From NCBI GenBank assembly GCA_001778985.1, contig MFIU01000001.1:1-50110 (forward strand): DNA of 50,110 bases. The letters run 5' to 3'. Source of the stretch: Candidatus Giovannonibacteria bacterium RIFOXYD1_FULL_48_21 (GTDB taxonomy: Bacteria > Patescibacteriota > Minisyncoccia > JACPKW01 > UBA11713). Below the pieces are notes generated by a model that was given only the letters and a program-made list of their open reading frames with translations, was not told where the DNA came from and ran no database searches. The translations under genes and the position numbers were made by a program. This document shows, piece by piece, positions 30,036 through 38,129 of the stretch (positions are counted from its first letter, which is position 1; every line of letters begins with the position of its first letter).

Positions 30036-30287
30036 TTATTCTTCTACCTTCGAGACCGAGGCCCCTTCTTTGGTTTTCTGCGAAATCTTGATGGCGACTT
30101 CCTGCCCCGCTTGAGCGGACATCACCGGCGCGTGCTCCACCTGCATGGACTCCACGATGTCGGTAAATTCGCTCTCGCCCTTCTTGATTTTAATCGCGTC
30201 CCCGGTCGCGAGCGAACCCGAAAGCCGCACCACCGCCACCCCGAGCTTGTCGTAATAATGGATGACTTTGCCGATTTCTTTCTCCAT
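30036..30287 (-). CDS. Translation elongation factor-like beta-barrel protein
   Basis: The 83-residue product matches EF-Tu domain 2-like beta-barrels: IGKVIHYYDKLGVAVVRLSGSLATGDAIKIKKG at about 5-37 and VESMQVEHAPVMSAQAGQEVAIKI near 45-68 (SMQ...V..A..G..VAI). Free-standing copies exist in many CPR and archaeal genomes and have no known activity; fusion partners include U32 peptidases. It is between tRNA-His and tRNA-Leu and probably monocistronic. Confidence 0.8.
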   Translation of the reverse strand: MEKEIGKVIHYYDKLGVAVVRLSGSLATGDAIKIKKGESEFTDIVESMQVEHAPVMSAQAGQEVAIKISQKTKEGASVSKVEE

Positions 30288-30324
30288 ACTTTTATCCTAC
30301 ATCAGCCTAAAAAGAGGTCAAATG

Positions 30325-30409
30325 TGCGCGGGAGAGGACTTGCACCTCCACGTCCTTGCGGACACCAGCCCCTCAAGCTGGCCTGTCTTCTAAGTTTCAG
30401 CACCCGCGC
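30325..30409 (-). tRNA. tRNA-Leu (GAG) with atypical elbow
   Basis: Acceptor GCGCGGG/CCCGCGC, anticodon arm CCAGC-TTGAGGG-GCTGG (GAG), a long variable arm GTCCGCAAGGAC. The D-loop has AAACTTAGAA rather than a GG pair, and the T-loop TGCAAGT has G at position 55 in place of T. Both changes affect the 18-55 tertiary contact, so it may be impaired. Confidence 0.75.
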
Positions 30410-30413
30410 GTGT

Positions 30414-30818
30414 TTATTGCGGAGCCGCGACAGTCGTCTGACGCGTCTTTCGTCTGATTTCGCGGGCCGCCTTCTCCCTGATGTAGTATAGTTTCGCCCT
30501 CCGGACGTGGCCGCGTTTCAAAATTTCAATTTTTTCAATCGCTGGAGAGTACAGAGGGAAAATCCGCTCCACGCCGATTCCTTCGGAAATTTTTCGAACG
30601 GTAAAAGTCGCGCCCGGCTCCGTGCCGTGTTTTCGCGCGAGTACCAGTCCCTCAAAAGCCTGCGAGCGCAGCTTGTCCGCCTCGGCTCCGCCTTTGCGAG
30701 ACGGGTCGCCTTCTTTAATTTTCTGCCAAACCCGAACCGCGTCCCCTGCCCGAAAATCCAGCTTCTTCCTCGCCTCAATATCCACCGGAGAAAATTTGGT
30801 GTCCAAAACCGAAGTCAT
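30414..30818 (-). CDS. rplS: 50S ribosomal protein L19
   Basis: The 134 residues match L19: [23 protein letters not shown] at about 22-44, [38 protein letters not shown] near 60-97, and [22 protein letters not shown] near 106-127. L19 sits at the 30S-50S interface. The ATG at 30818 lies just after GAAAGG; a longer frame to 30959 overlaps the rluA-like gene completely and lacks homology. ATGA overlap with the upstream rluA-like gene shows coupling. The last residues (TTVAAPQ) are a nonconserved tail. Confidence 0.92.
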   Translation of the reverse strand: MTSVLDTKFSPVDIEARKKLDFRAGDAVRVWQKIKEGDPSRKGGAEADKLRSQAFEGLVLARKHGTEPGATFTVRKISEGIGVERIFPLYSPAIEKIEILKRGHVRRAKLYYIREKAAREIRRKTRQTTVAAPQ

Positions 30819-31474
30819 AACCTTTCTTTTGTAACATTTTCCAAAACATTTTTCAAGTCGCGAGGAAGTTCGGCTTCTAAACGAATCCGAGTCCCAGAGG
30901 GCAGTGTTAATTCCAGCGAAAAAGCGTGCAAAAACTGCCGCGCGAGGCCGGCGGGACAAAGAAACGTTTTTCTCCCGGAATAAAGCTTGTCACAAGCCAC
31001 GGGATGACCGATGGCGGCGAAATGCGAACGAATCTGGTGGGTGCGCCCGGTTTTAGGAAAGGCCTCAACGAGCGTAAACCCGTCCAGACGTTTCAGAACC
31101 ACGTATTCCGTGGCGGCTTCTCTTATTGTCCCCCTTCGCTCTCCGATGGCCACTCGCTTCAATGGCGTTTTTTTAGAGCGGCCGATGGCAAGTTCTATTT
31201 TCCCCTCTCGCTCTTTTATATTCCCTACCACCAAAGCCAAATATGATTTTTTAATCTCGCGGTTTTTGAAAAGTCCGCGCAGATACTCCTGCGCTTTTTC
31301 GTTTTTCGCAAACAAAATAATTCCGGAAGTGTCTTTGTCGAGCCTATGCACCACAAAAAGTTCCGGTCTATCTTCCAACGCCCAGTCAAAATTAACTCCC
31401 GCGGGCTTCGCGAGCGCAAGAATATCCGCGTCTTCGTAGATTATTTTTAAATCATTCAAGATACGCGTTATCAA
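30815..31474 (-). CDS. RluA-family rRNA/tRNA pseudouridine synthase
   Basis: The 219-residue product has the RluA catalytic motif [16 protein letters not shown] at 43-58 with the nucleophile Asp near 46, then YLALVVG near 80-86, TRTHQIR-type [26 protein letters not shown] near 153-178. There is no S4 domain, which makes it resemble RluA/TruC rather than RluC/D. The substrate could be rRNA or tRNA. It overlaps rplS by 4 nt and the zinc-finger gene by 23 bp, so the three form one operon. Confidence 0.88.
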   Translation of the reverse strand: MITRILNDLKIIYEDADILALAKPAGVNFDWALEDRPELFVVHRLDKDTSGIILFAKNEKAQEYLRGLFKNREIKKSYLALVVGNIKEREGKIELAIGRSKKTPLKRVAIGERRGTIREAATEYVVLKRLDGFTLVEAFPKTGRTHQIRSHFAAIGHPVACDKLYSGRKTFLCPAGLARQFLHAFSLELTLPSGTRIRLEAELPRDLKNVLENVTKERL

Positions 31475-31721
31475 CCCAGCACCAAATCCAAGTTAAAGGC
31501 GTGCCGGCGGGGAGAGGAACAATAATTGGATGGCCTGTTTTCTCGTAATGCTCGCGGTTATGGGCTTGGTGCGACTCGCAGCAAAAAACTCCTCCGCAGG
31601 AAGTGCAAAGTCGGAGATTCTCCCGCTCGCCGCAGACTCCGCAGGCTTTTTTCTCGGTCTGGGTTATTTTTATCTCCGAAAGATGCGGGCAATTTTCTTT
31701 TTTTATTTTTTGCGATGACAT
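31452..31721 (-). CDS. UBP-type zinc-finger protein
   Basis: The 89 residues match the ZnF-UBP domain: CPHLSEIKI (11-19), ACGVCGERENLRLCTSCGGVFCCESHQAHNREHYEKTGHPIIV near 26-68 with Cys and His ligands in the right order. In eukaryotes the domain binds ubiquitin tails; in bacteria its role is unknown. The tail [16 protein letters not shown] is usual for bacterial copies. It overlaps the start of the rluA-like gene by 23 bp. Confidence 0.83.
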   Translation of the reverse strand: MSSQKIKKENCPHLSEIKITQTEKKACGVCGERENLRLCTSCGGVFCCESHQAHNREHYEKTGHPIIVPLPAGTPLTWIWCWVDNAYLE

Positions 31722-31734
31722 TGAATTTAAGATG

Positions 31735-31806
31735 TGCGCGGTAGAAGGATCGAACTTCTGGCCTCGTCGATGTCAACGACGCGCTCTACCACTGAGCTAA
31801 CCGCGC
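31735..31806 (-). tRNA. tRNA-Val (GAC)
   Basis: Acceptor GCGCGGT/ACCGCGC, D-arm GCTC/GAGC, anticodon arm CGTCG-TTGACAT-CGACG (GAC), T-arm AGAAG/CTTCT. The acceptor and D-arm are nearly the same as in tRNA-Val(UAC) at 38288. Confidence 0.93.
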
Positions 31807-31826
31807 AGAAAATTAAAAAAGTTTAC

Positions 31827-32045
31827 TCACGAGAGAACAATAGGGGTCTTCCCACGCTGGATCCCAAGCAAAGAATGGAATGGTATGTTATCAATTTTGG
31901 TGGCCATTATGAAATCATTCTCCGAAAGGCCGCTGATGGCGTGGGCGGTCAAGTCAATCCGTACCTTATTATAGGATATCAGAATGTCGGGGTGGTGGCC
32001 TTCTTCCTCGGCAAGCACAGCGATATTGAATAAAAAGAAAATATC
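31827..32045 (-). pseudogene. Pterin-4a-carbinolamine dehydratase-like gene, N-terminal part missing
   Basis: The frame gives FNIAVLAEEEGHHPDILISY then NKVRIDLTAHAISGLSENDF and IMATKID, which is the C-terminal half of PCD/DCoH with catalytic HHPD. The first 55-60 residues of the family are absent; the frame closes at a TAG just upstream at 32046-32048. A GTG at 32018 could start a 63-residue fragment. The lost part is replaced by the tRNA-Glu promoter region. Confidence 0.7.
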
Positions 32046-32065
32046 CTATATTATAATGTAATTCT

Positions 32066-32140
32066 GGCCCTATCGTCTAGCCTGGTCTAGGACACAAGCT
32101 TTTCAAGCTTGGTACCCGGGTTCAAATCCCGGTGGGGCCG
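32066..32140 (+). tRNA. tRNA-Glu (UUC)
   Basis: Acceptor GGCCCTA/TGGGGCC, anticodon arm CAAGC-TTTTCAA-GCTTG (TTC), T-arm CCGGG/CCCGG. TATAAT at 32052-32057 lies 8 nt upstream. tsaD starts 3 nt after its 3' end, so both are on one transcript. Confidence 0.93.
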
Positions 32141-32143
32141 CAG

Positions 32144-33141
32144 ATGAAAATCCTAGCCATTGAAACTTCCTGCGATGAAACCGCGATTGCCGTGCTCGAA
32201 GCCCGCGAAACTAAAAGCGGAGTCGATTTCAAAATTCTCTCAAATCAAATCGCTTCGCAGATAAAAATCCACGCGCCTTATGGCGGAGTGGTGCCAAATT
32301 TAGCCAAGCGGGAACATAGAAAAAAACTGCCTATTTTATTGAAGCGCATCCGATTCAAACCTGACGCAATTGCGGTTACTTGCGGCCCGGGGCTCGAACC
32401 CGCCTTATGGGAAGGAATCGAGTTCGCTAAAGCGCTTTCAAAAAAATGGCGGGTGCCGCTCGTTCCGGTAAATCATCTGGAAGGACACATATATTCCGCA
32501 TCTATGCGGAATGACAAATTTCTAATTTCTAATATCCAAATCTTTCCGCTTCTGACTCTCATTGTCTCCGGAGGGCACACGGAACTCGTGCTTTCCAAAA
32601 AGCATCTGGATTATAAAATCTTGGGCGAGACCTTGGATGATGCAGCCGGGGAAGCTTTTGATAAAGTCGCGAGGATGCTTGGGCTTGGATATCCGGAGGT
32701 CCGGAAATTTCGAAACTCGCGAAAAAAGGAAACCCTGACGCCATAAATTTCCCGCGGCCAATGCTCCATTCCAAAGATTTAAATTTTTCTTTTTCGGGAC
32801 TCAAAACCGCTGTTTTATACTTTCTGCGTGATAATCAAAAAATTTCAAAAGCCGACGTAGGTGCCTCTTTCGAGCAAGCCGTGGTGGACGTTTTGGTAAA
32901 AAAAACTCTGGAGGCAGTTAAAATTTACAAACCGAAAACCGTGGCTTTGGGCGGCGGTGTCGCGGCCAATTCCCGACTTCGTCAAGAATTTTCTAAAAGA
33001 TTAAACGTTCTGCTGCCTGAAAAAAAATTCACCGGCGACAACGCCGCCATGATTGCGGTCGCCGGGTATTATCGCTGGAAAGCCAGAAAATTCGTCAAAA
33101 ATCATGAAAATCTACGCGCCGTCGGCAATTTAAAGCTATAA
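32144..33141 (+). pseudogene. tsaD: tRNA N6-threonylcarbamoyladenosine synthase TsaD with one frameshift
   Basis: TsaD puts the threonylcarbamoyl group on A37 of ANN-decoding tRNAs. The first part, from [17 protein letters not shown], has NHLEGHIYS (metal His) and VSGGHTELV; the frame ends early at 32746 after [10 protein letters not shown]. The second part, from 32761, has DLNFSFSGLKTAVLY, GGGVAANSRLR and FTGDNAAMIA. Inserting one G near 32694 restores [20 protein letters not shown] and joins both. As tsaD is near-essential, either the base is missing by sequencing or assembly error or the gene is newly broken. The ATG follows tRNA-Glu by 3 nt. Confidence 0.85.
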
Positions 33142-33147
33142 TTAGAT

Positions 33148-35286
33148 ATGCCTTCTGATTTCGACAAACCATACGATCCGAAAGCGGTGGAGCCGGAGAT
33201 TTATGAGAAATGGGAGAAATCCGGTTTTTTTAACCCGGACAAACTTCCAAAGAAATGGACTAAAACCTTCACTATTATTATGCCGCCGCCGAACGCGAAC
33301 GGCGCTTTGCATATCGGACACGCGGTTTTCGTAACTTTAGAGGATATCATGACGCGCTTCGAACGGATGCGCGGCAAAAAAACCTTGTGGCTCCCTGGCG
33401 CGGACCATGCCGGTTTCGAAACTCAAGTGGTTTTTGACAAAAAACTTGAAAAAGAAGGCAGGAGCCGCTTCAAAATCCCGCGCGAAGAGCTCTACAAGGA
33501 AATGCTTTCTTTCACGCTTGAAAACAAAAAAATAATGGAAACACAGTTGCGAAAGCTGGGGGCGTCCTGCGACTGGTCTCGCGAAAAATTCACGCTTGAC
33601 CCTGAAATCATCACAACCGTCTATGACACTTTCAAAAAACTTTACGGCGACGGCTTGGTGTATCGCGAAAATAAAATCGTAAATTGGTGCACCAAACATC
33701 AAACCACCCTCTCGGACTTGGAGGTGAAATACGTGGAGCGAAAAGACCCGCTTTACTACATTCGATACGGGCCGGTAACGCTCGCCACGGTGCGGCTGGA
33801 AACGAAATTCGGCGATACGGCCGTGGCCGTTAATCCCAAAGACAAACGCTATAAAAATTTGGTCGGAAAAGAGATTGAAATTAAAACCCTTTTGGGACCG
33901 GCCAAAATAAAGGTGATCGCGGACGGAGCGGTGGACCAGAAATTCGGCACGGGCGCGGTCAAAGTGACGCCAGCGCATGACCCGAACGACTTTGAAATTT
34001 GGAAACGGCACAAAGACGAAATTCCCGGGCCCCGCGTAGTGATTGATCAATACGGCCGGATGGACCTGCGAGAGTTCTGGGACCGGCCCAATTCCAAAAA
34101 ATATCACGGGCTTAAAGTCATGGAAGCGAGAAAAATAATGGAAGAAGACATGCAAAAAGAAGGGCTGATGGTAAAAATTGACCCGGATTACGCCCACGCG
34201 GTCGCCACCTGCTACAAATGCGGGACAATTCTGGAGCCGAGAATTTTGCCGCAGTGGTTTGTCCGCATGACCGCGAAACCATCGCTTCGCGATTTGGCGG
34301 TTAGGGCTGTTAAAAAAGGGGAGGTCAAATTCATTCCAGCGAGAACGGAAAAAATTTTCATGCACTGGATGAAAAACCTCCGCGACTGGAACATCTCGCG
34401 CCAAATCGTCTGGGGCATTCGCATCCCCGCTTGGTATTGTGGATGCGCTGAAATAATAGTTTCCCCAGACCCCCCAGCCAAATGCCCCAAGTGCGGCTCA
34501 AAAAATCTTGTCCAAGACCCGGATGTTTTTGACACTTGGTTCTCTTCCGGCCAGTGGCCGTTCGCCACGCTCGGCTACCCCAACGGCAAAGATTTCAAAA
34601 CTTTCTATCCCACGGATGTGATGGAAACCGGGCACGACATCCTCTTTTTTTGGGTGGCAAGGATGATTATGCTCGGGCTTTATCGTACCGGCAAAATTCC
34701 TTTCCGAACGGTTTATCTCCACGGCCTCGTTCGCGACAAGGACCGCCAGAAAATGTCCAAATCCAAAGACAACGTTATCGACCCTTTGGGCGTGGCCGAG
34801 CTTTACGGGACGGACGCCCTGCGCCTCGCGCTCGTCATCGGGAACACGGCGGGAAACGACATTATCATCTCCGAAGAAAAAATCCGCGGGTACAGAAACT
34901 TCGCGAATAAAATCTGGAACGCCACTCGCTTTGTTTTACAAGAAATCAAGAAATCTCCGCCAAAGGCGGAAAAAAGTGATAAAATAAAACTAGGAAAGCT
35001 AAAACGCCTCGTGAAAGAAACCACTCGCGACCTTGAAAGCCATCGTTTTCACCACGCGGCCGAGCATTTGTATCATTTTTTCTGGCATTACTACGCGGAC
35101 AAGGTCATTGAGGAGATGAAGAAAAAACCGAATCCGCTCCTGCTTTTGGAATTTCATCGAACTCTGATAAAGCTCCTGCATCCTTTCCTGCCGCACATCA
35201 CCGAAAAAATCTGGGAGGAACTTCCTGGACCCGCTGGCGGAAAAAATAAAAAACTTCTGATGATAGAATCATGGCCCAAGCCTTAA
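33148..35286 (+). CDS. valS: Valyl-tRNA synthetase, short form
   Basis: A class I aminoacyl-tRNA synthetase of 712 residues. HIGH is at 55-58 (GALHIGHA) and KMSKS at about 535-539; the editing domain CP1 lies between (about 170-350, TVRLETKFGDTAVAV). A zinc-ribbon pair CYKCG and CAEI...CPKCGS is visible near 353 and 430-450. The C-terminal coiled coil of longer ValS (about 880-950 residues) is missing. CTATAATTAG before the ATG puts TATAAT 5 nt from the start. It ends 16 bp inside the PrsW-like gene. Confidence 0.94.
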   Translation: MPSDFDKPYDPKAVEPEIYEKWEKSGFFNPDKLPKKWTKTFTIIMPPPNANGALHIGHAVFVTLEDIMTRFERMRGKKTLWLPGADHAGFETQVVFDKKLEKEGRSRFKIPREELYKEMLSFTLENKKIMETQLRKLGASCDWSREKFTLDPEIITTVYDTFKKLYGDGLVYRENKIVNWCTKHQTTLSDLEVKYVERKDPLYYIRYGPVTLATVRLETKFGDTAVAVNPKDKRYKNLVGKEIEIKTLLGPAKIKVIADGAVDQKFGTGAVKVTPAHDPNDFEIWKRHKDEIPGPRVVIDQYGRMDLREFWDRPNSKKYHGLKVMEARKIMEEDMQKEGLMVKIDPDYAHAVATCYKCGTILEPRILPQWFVRMTAKPSLRDLAVRAVKKGEVKFIPARTEKIFMHWMKNLRDWNISRQIVWGIRIPAWYCGCAEIIVSPDPPAKCPKCGSKNLVQDPDVFDTWFSSGQWPFATLGYPNGKDFKTFYPTDVMETGHDILFFWVARMIMLGLYRTGKIPFRTVYLHGLVRDKDRQKMSKSKDNVIDPLGVAELYGTDALRLALVIGNTAGNDIIISEEKIRGYRNFANKIWNATRFVLQEIKKSPPKAEKSDKIKLGKLKRLVKETTRDLESHRFHHAAEHLYHFFWHYYADKVIEEMKKKPNPLLLLEFHRTLIKLLHPFLPHITEKIWEELPGPAGGKNKKLLMIESWPKP

Positions 35287-35990
35287 CCTTTCAGGACATA
35301 ATGCTCGTTTTTTTGACCGGTTTCCTGCCGCCCTTGTTGTGGCTTTGGTTCTGGCTGAAAGAAGACCCGCATCCGGAGCCTCGGCGCGTGCTTTTAACGA
35401 GCTTCGTTCTCGGCATGACCGCAGTTCCGGTGGTGCTCTTGGGAGAATATCTTTGGTATCGCGCCGCGATTCTCCTGGGGGTGGCCGAGCTCGGAGCCAT
35501 AACCAGCCTCGCTCTTTTGTTCCCTTGGGCTTTTCTGGAAGAGGGGGCAAAGTTTTTAGTGGCCTGGCAGGCGGATTTGAAGCGCTCGGTCTACGACGAG
35601 CCAGTGGACGCCATAATTTATCTGATAACCGTGGCTTTGGGCTTCGCGGCCATGGAAAACGTTCTTTTTCTTCTGAAATCCGCGGGCGGAAGCTTATTTC
35701 TGCTCTTGACCACGGCCGACCTCCGCTTCATCGGGGCCACGGTTCTGCACACGGTCAGCGCCGGGGTGATGGGAGTTTCCATAGCCTTTTCTTTTTTCCA
35801 CAAAGAACACCAAATGCGAAACGTCTGGGGCGGAATCATGCTGGCCACCATCTTGCACACCGCTTTCAACGCCTTTATAATAAGGGCAGAGAGTTCAGGG
35901 GCCTTATTTAAAACCTTCTTCGCCCTCTGGACCCTCGCCTTAATACTTATCTTCTTTTTTGAAAGAATAAAAAAGCTAAGAAGCCAATAA
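35271..35990 (+). CDS. PrsW-like intramembrane metalloprotease
   Basis: The 239-residue product has about seven transmembrane segments. Catalytic motifs match the PrsW/RseP-unrelated glutamic or metalloprotease group: FLEEGAKF near 87-94, GFAAMENVLF near 123-132, ATVLHTVSAGVMG near 160-172 and TILHTAFNAF near 196-205. PrsW cleaves anti-sigma factors in Bacillus; the substrate here is unknown. The ATG at 35271 overlaps valS by 16 bp; an ATG at 35301 after CAGGA is the alternative. It shares the transcript with valS. Confidence 0.85.
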   Translation: MAQALTFQDIMLVFLTGFLPPLLWLWFWLKEDPHPEPRRVLLTSFVLGMTAVPVVLLGEYLWYRAAILLGVAELGAITSLALLFPWAFLEEGAKFLVAWQADLKRSVYDEPVDAIIYLITVALGFAAMENVLFLLKSAGGSLFLLLTTADLRFIGATVLHTVSAGVMGVSIAFSFFHKEHQMRNVWGGIMLATILHTAFNAFIIRAESSGALFKTFFALWTLALILIFFFERIKKLRSQ

Positions 35991-36004
35991 ACTAAATCTA
36001 TATT

Positions 36005-36463
36005 ATGCCAAAAGACACTCGTTCTTTTTTTGAAAAATTAACCGGCTCGGTGAAACTTAATCGAGAGCCGGAAGAAAATAACGAAACGACTCTGGCGAAA
36101 GCTTCCAAAAACACCTGGCTCGAAGCTGGCGAAGAAGGAGAGCTCACGGTGGATGTCTTTCAAACTCCGGACGAGATTATAATTCAGTCCACGGTCGCCG
36201 GAGTAAAGCCGGACGAACTTGACCTCTCTATCACTCAAGACATGGTGACTTTAAAGGGCCGGCGGCAGAAAAGCCATGAGATTTCCGAAAAAGACTATTT
36301 CTACAAAGAATTATACTGGGGTGCGTTTTCGCGAAGCATTCTCCTGCCGCAGGAAGTGGACGCGGACGCGGCTCAAGCAACTATGAAAAACGGACTTCTC
36401 ACTATCCGTCTTCCCAAGCTCGACAAAACCAAGACCCAGCGGCTCAAAGTGAAACTGGAATAG
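36005..36463 (+). CDS. Small heat-shock protein Hsp20 (alpha-crystallin domain)
   Basis: The 152 residues include the alpha-crystallin domain at about 45-135: GELTVDVFQTPDEIIIQSTVAGVKPDELDLSITQDMVTLKG, then YKELYWGAFSRSILLP and the A-x-x-x-N-G-x-L motif (ATMKNGLLTIRLPK) at about 125-138. The C-terminal I-x-I motif is not obvious, ending TQRLKVKLE. Hsp20 proteins hold unfolding proteins for refolding. The gene stands alone after the PrsW-like gene, and a terminator follows. Confidence 0.92.
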   Translation: MPKDTRSFFEKLTGSVKLNREPEENNETTLAKASKNTWLEAGEEGELTVDVFQTPDEIIIQSTVAGVKPDELDLSITQDMVTLKGRRQKSHEISEKDYFYKELYWGAFSRSILLPQEVDADAAQATMKNGLLTIRLPKLDKTKTQRLKVKLE

Positions 36464-36480
36464 AGGCGAATAAAAAAACA

Positions 36481-36508
36481 AAACCTCGGCCAACGGTCGG
36501 GGCTTTGC
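36481..36508. terminator. Bidirectional terminator between hsp20 and a small membrane gene
   Basis: CCTCGGCC-AAC-GGTCGGGG forms an 8-bp stem. On the minus strand it is followed by a long T-rich run (TTTTGTTTTTTT), on the plus strand by a weaker CTTTGCTTATTTT. Confidence 0.7.
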
Positions 36509-36658
36509 TTATTTTCTCAAAAATCTTCGCTTCACGTGTTCAAACATATCCCCACCATTCAGCAACAACAATATAACAATGATTGCAAACCCGATGAGAA
36601 GTTTGGCTGAAAGATCGAGATTGTCGAGCGAAGATAAATCGAGCTGCGGAAAATTCAT
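36509..36658 (-). CDS. 49-residue single-helix membrane protein
   Basis: The frame starts MNFPQLDLSSLDNLDLSAKL, continues with a transmembrane segment LLIGFAIIVILLLLNGG (about 20-36) and ends DMFEHVKRRFLRK with a basic cytoplasmic tail. GGGAGG lies 7 nt before the ATG, and a terminator directly follows the stop, so this is a complete small gene. TTGCAA-N17-TAGGCT upstream (near 36696-36725) is a possible promoter. No family is recognised. Confidence 0.7.
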   Translation of the reverse strand: MNFPQLDLSSLDNLDLSAKLLIGFAIIVILLLLNGGDMFEHVKRRFLRK

Positions 36659-36809
36659 CTCTTCGCCTCCCTTCGTACAACAAATCTACGTAGAGCCTAG
36701 CAATGTAAAATTAAAGTTGCAAGATGTGGATAAATTTGTGCAGTATTCTTGAATTAGTCCGAACGCATTTCGGGAAAGAAATCCCCCCGCGAAAATTCGG
36801 AAAGGCGGC

Positions 36810-36842
36810 GGCTTGTACTGAGCGAAGTCGAAGTGAGCCGCA
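36810..36842. repeat. GTACTGAGCGAAGTCGAAGTG repeat fragment
   Basis: A copy of the CTGAGCGAAGTCGAAGTG family in a gene-free 284-bp stretch (36664-36947), with no tRNA next to it. Confidence 0.45.
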
Positions 36843-36884
36843 CCGCTGACAATTTTCCCGCCACATATTTAAAATTTTAGAAAG

Positions 36885-36931
36885 CGGGATCCTCGATTTT
36901 GCAAATTCGCTTCGCTCATGCAAAATCGGGA
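36885..36931 (+). repeat. GGATCCTCG-type hairpin repeat, copy A
   Basis: CGGGATCCTCG, then CGATTTTGCA pairing with TGCAAAATCG around AATTCGCTTCGCTCA. Single copy, not next to a tRNA. Confidence 0.6.
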
Positions 36932-36947
36932 CAAGTTTTTCTTTGGC

Positions 36948-37739
36948 TTATTGTATTATCTTTGACCTTTTTCTTCCAGTAAATATTCCAATTAATACTC
37001 CGACGAATGGAGGAAAAACAAATATCACAAAGAATATAATCCAGTATGGGATTACCACCCCCAACGAGTAAGCTAAGCGCACTCTAAGTTCATCAGCAAC
37101 GGCCCCGATGGTTCTAATATCAAAAATCTTTTTGTACTCATCTTGTAATCTTGGCGCAGGGGGTATTTCGCCGCGCTTTAAGAATTCCGCCTGTCGGTAA
37201 TCAGATAACACCGCTGACTCTGCGCATATAGCATCAACGAACTCTGATTGGGTAAATATTTTTACAGACGTCTCTGGATCCTTGCAATATCCTTTAACAT
37301 CGTTTTCACATTGTGCCTCCGAGCCATACGAAAGATTTAATCCGATCGTGTAACTTTCGCACGCAGAGCTAGTTCTCGATCCTAATAAATAAGGATCCGT
37401 CTTTAGTTCTGTGATGCTCTTAGTAGCACATTTGTCTTTGAGGATTTTAACTCTGTTGTAATAAAACTCTTCCTGAGATTTTTGGTATTTACTAAAATCC
37501 GTGAATCTATTCAGACTATTTCTGCTCATGGTTTCAATAGCGCAATCATAAGGGGACCCGCTATTATCTTTGCACTTTTTACACTCAAGAAATGTTTTAT
37601 ATAATGGAACATTTTGATCATACTGAGCCAAGGCGTAATCGTGTTGTCGTGGCGCATAGGAAAATAAGAAATAGGCGGCGTAAATGCCGATAGAAAATAG
37701 TATGCCGAAGAAGAAACTAATTGTTATATTCTTCTTCAT
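36948..37739 (-). CDS. Cys-rich membrane protein of unknown function
   Basis: The 263-residue product has an N-terminal helix (about 6-28, ISFFFGILFSIGIYAAYFLF) and a C-terminal helix (about 230-252, VIPYWIIFFVIFVFPPFVGVLI), so the middle faces the outside. This domain has about eight cysteines (ECKKCKD, YDCAI, KDKCAT, SACESY, QCENDVKGYC, AICAES), suggesting disulfides. No family is recognised. It is flanked by repeats on one side and a GIY-YIG gene on the other. Composition is AT-rich compared with the pilus genes, so it may be acquired. Confidence 0.65.
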   Translation of the reverse strand: MKKNITISFFFGILFSIGIYAAYFLFSYAPRQHDYALAQYDQNVPLYKTFLECKKCKDNSGSPYDCAIETMSRNSLNRFTDFSKYQKSQEEFYYNRVKILKDKCATKSITELKTDPYLLGSRTSSACESYTIGLNLSYGSEAQCENDVKGYCKDPETSVKIFTQSEFVDAICAESAVLSDYRQAEFLKRGEIPPAPRLQDEYKKIFDIRTIGAVADELRVRLAYSLGVVIPYWIIFFVIFVFPPFVGVLIGIFTGRKRSKIIQ

Positions 37740-37769
37740 ATGAAAAAATTTTCTTTTTCTAAAATATGG

Positions 37770-38024
37770 TTAAACCCATTCGCCTTTTATCAGTTTTTCT
37801 TTTTTGACTCGACTCCAGTGTTTAATTTGCGCTTCGCGTTTTCTGGCTTCGGATTTATTATACAGTGGCAGGGATTTATAAACAAGCGAGAATGGTCCTT
37901 GCTGTCTAGCCATCTGCGAACCCTTGCCTAAATTGTGTTTAATTATTCTTTGATCGGGGTCTGGTGTGATTCCAGTATAGTAATAACCACTTCCAGCTTT
38001 AGCGATATAAACATACCAATTCAT
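37770..38024 (-). CDS. GIY-YIG nuclease-like protein (UPF0213 type)
   Basis: The 84 residues have the GIY-YIG signature WYVYIAKAGSGYYYTGITPDPDQRIIKHN at about 2-30 (Y-V-Y, Y-Y-T-G-I-T) and the downstream basic part EARKREAQIKHWSRVKKEKLI. Stand-alone UPF0213 proteins are presumed structure-specific nucleases. The ATG at 38024 is preferred over 38048 because the fold starts there. It is followed at 37740 by the Cys-rich membrane gene, in the same direction. Confidence 0.8.
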   Translation of the reverse strand: MNWYVYIAKAGSGYYYTGITPDPDQRIIKHNLGKGSQMARQQGPFSLVYKSLPLYNKSEARKREAQIKHWSRVKKEKLIKGEWV

Positions 38025-38065
38025 TTCTATATTGTAGCTCTTCGACAAACTCAGAGTACTTCGAC

Positions 38066-38129
38066 TTGAAGTGTTTACACTGAGCGAGCCTTCGACTGGC
38101 TCAGGCCAAGACGAAGGTGAGTCGAAGTG
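38066..38129. repeat. GTGTTTACACTGAGC...GTCGAAGTGT repeat at tRNA-Phe 3' end
   Basis: A 64-nt copy of the tRNA-associated repeat that abuts the discriminator of tRNA-Phe, with an extra inner palindrome CCTTCGACTGGCTCAGGCCA in the middle. Confidence 0.6.

Noticed and set aside
30819-30959. N-terminal extension of L19
   Set aside because: It overlaps the rluA-like gene, lacks similarity to L19, and a good ribosome-binding site precedes the ATG at 30818.
33337-34404. Long minus-strand frame of 355 codons opposite valS
   Set aside because: valS is unambiguous on the plus strand; the opposite frame is a composition effect of its codon use.
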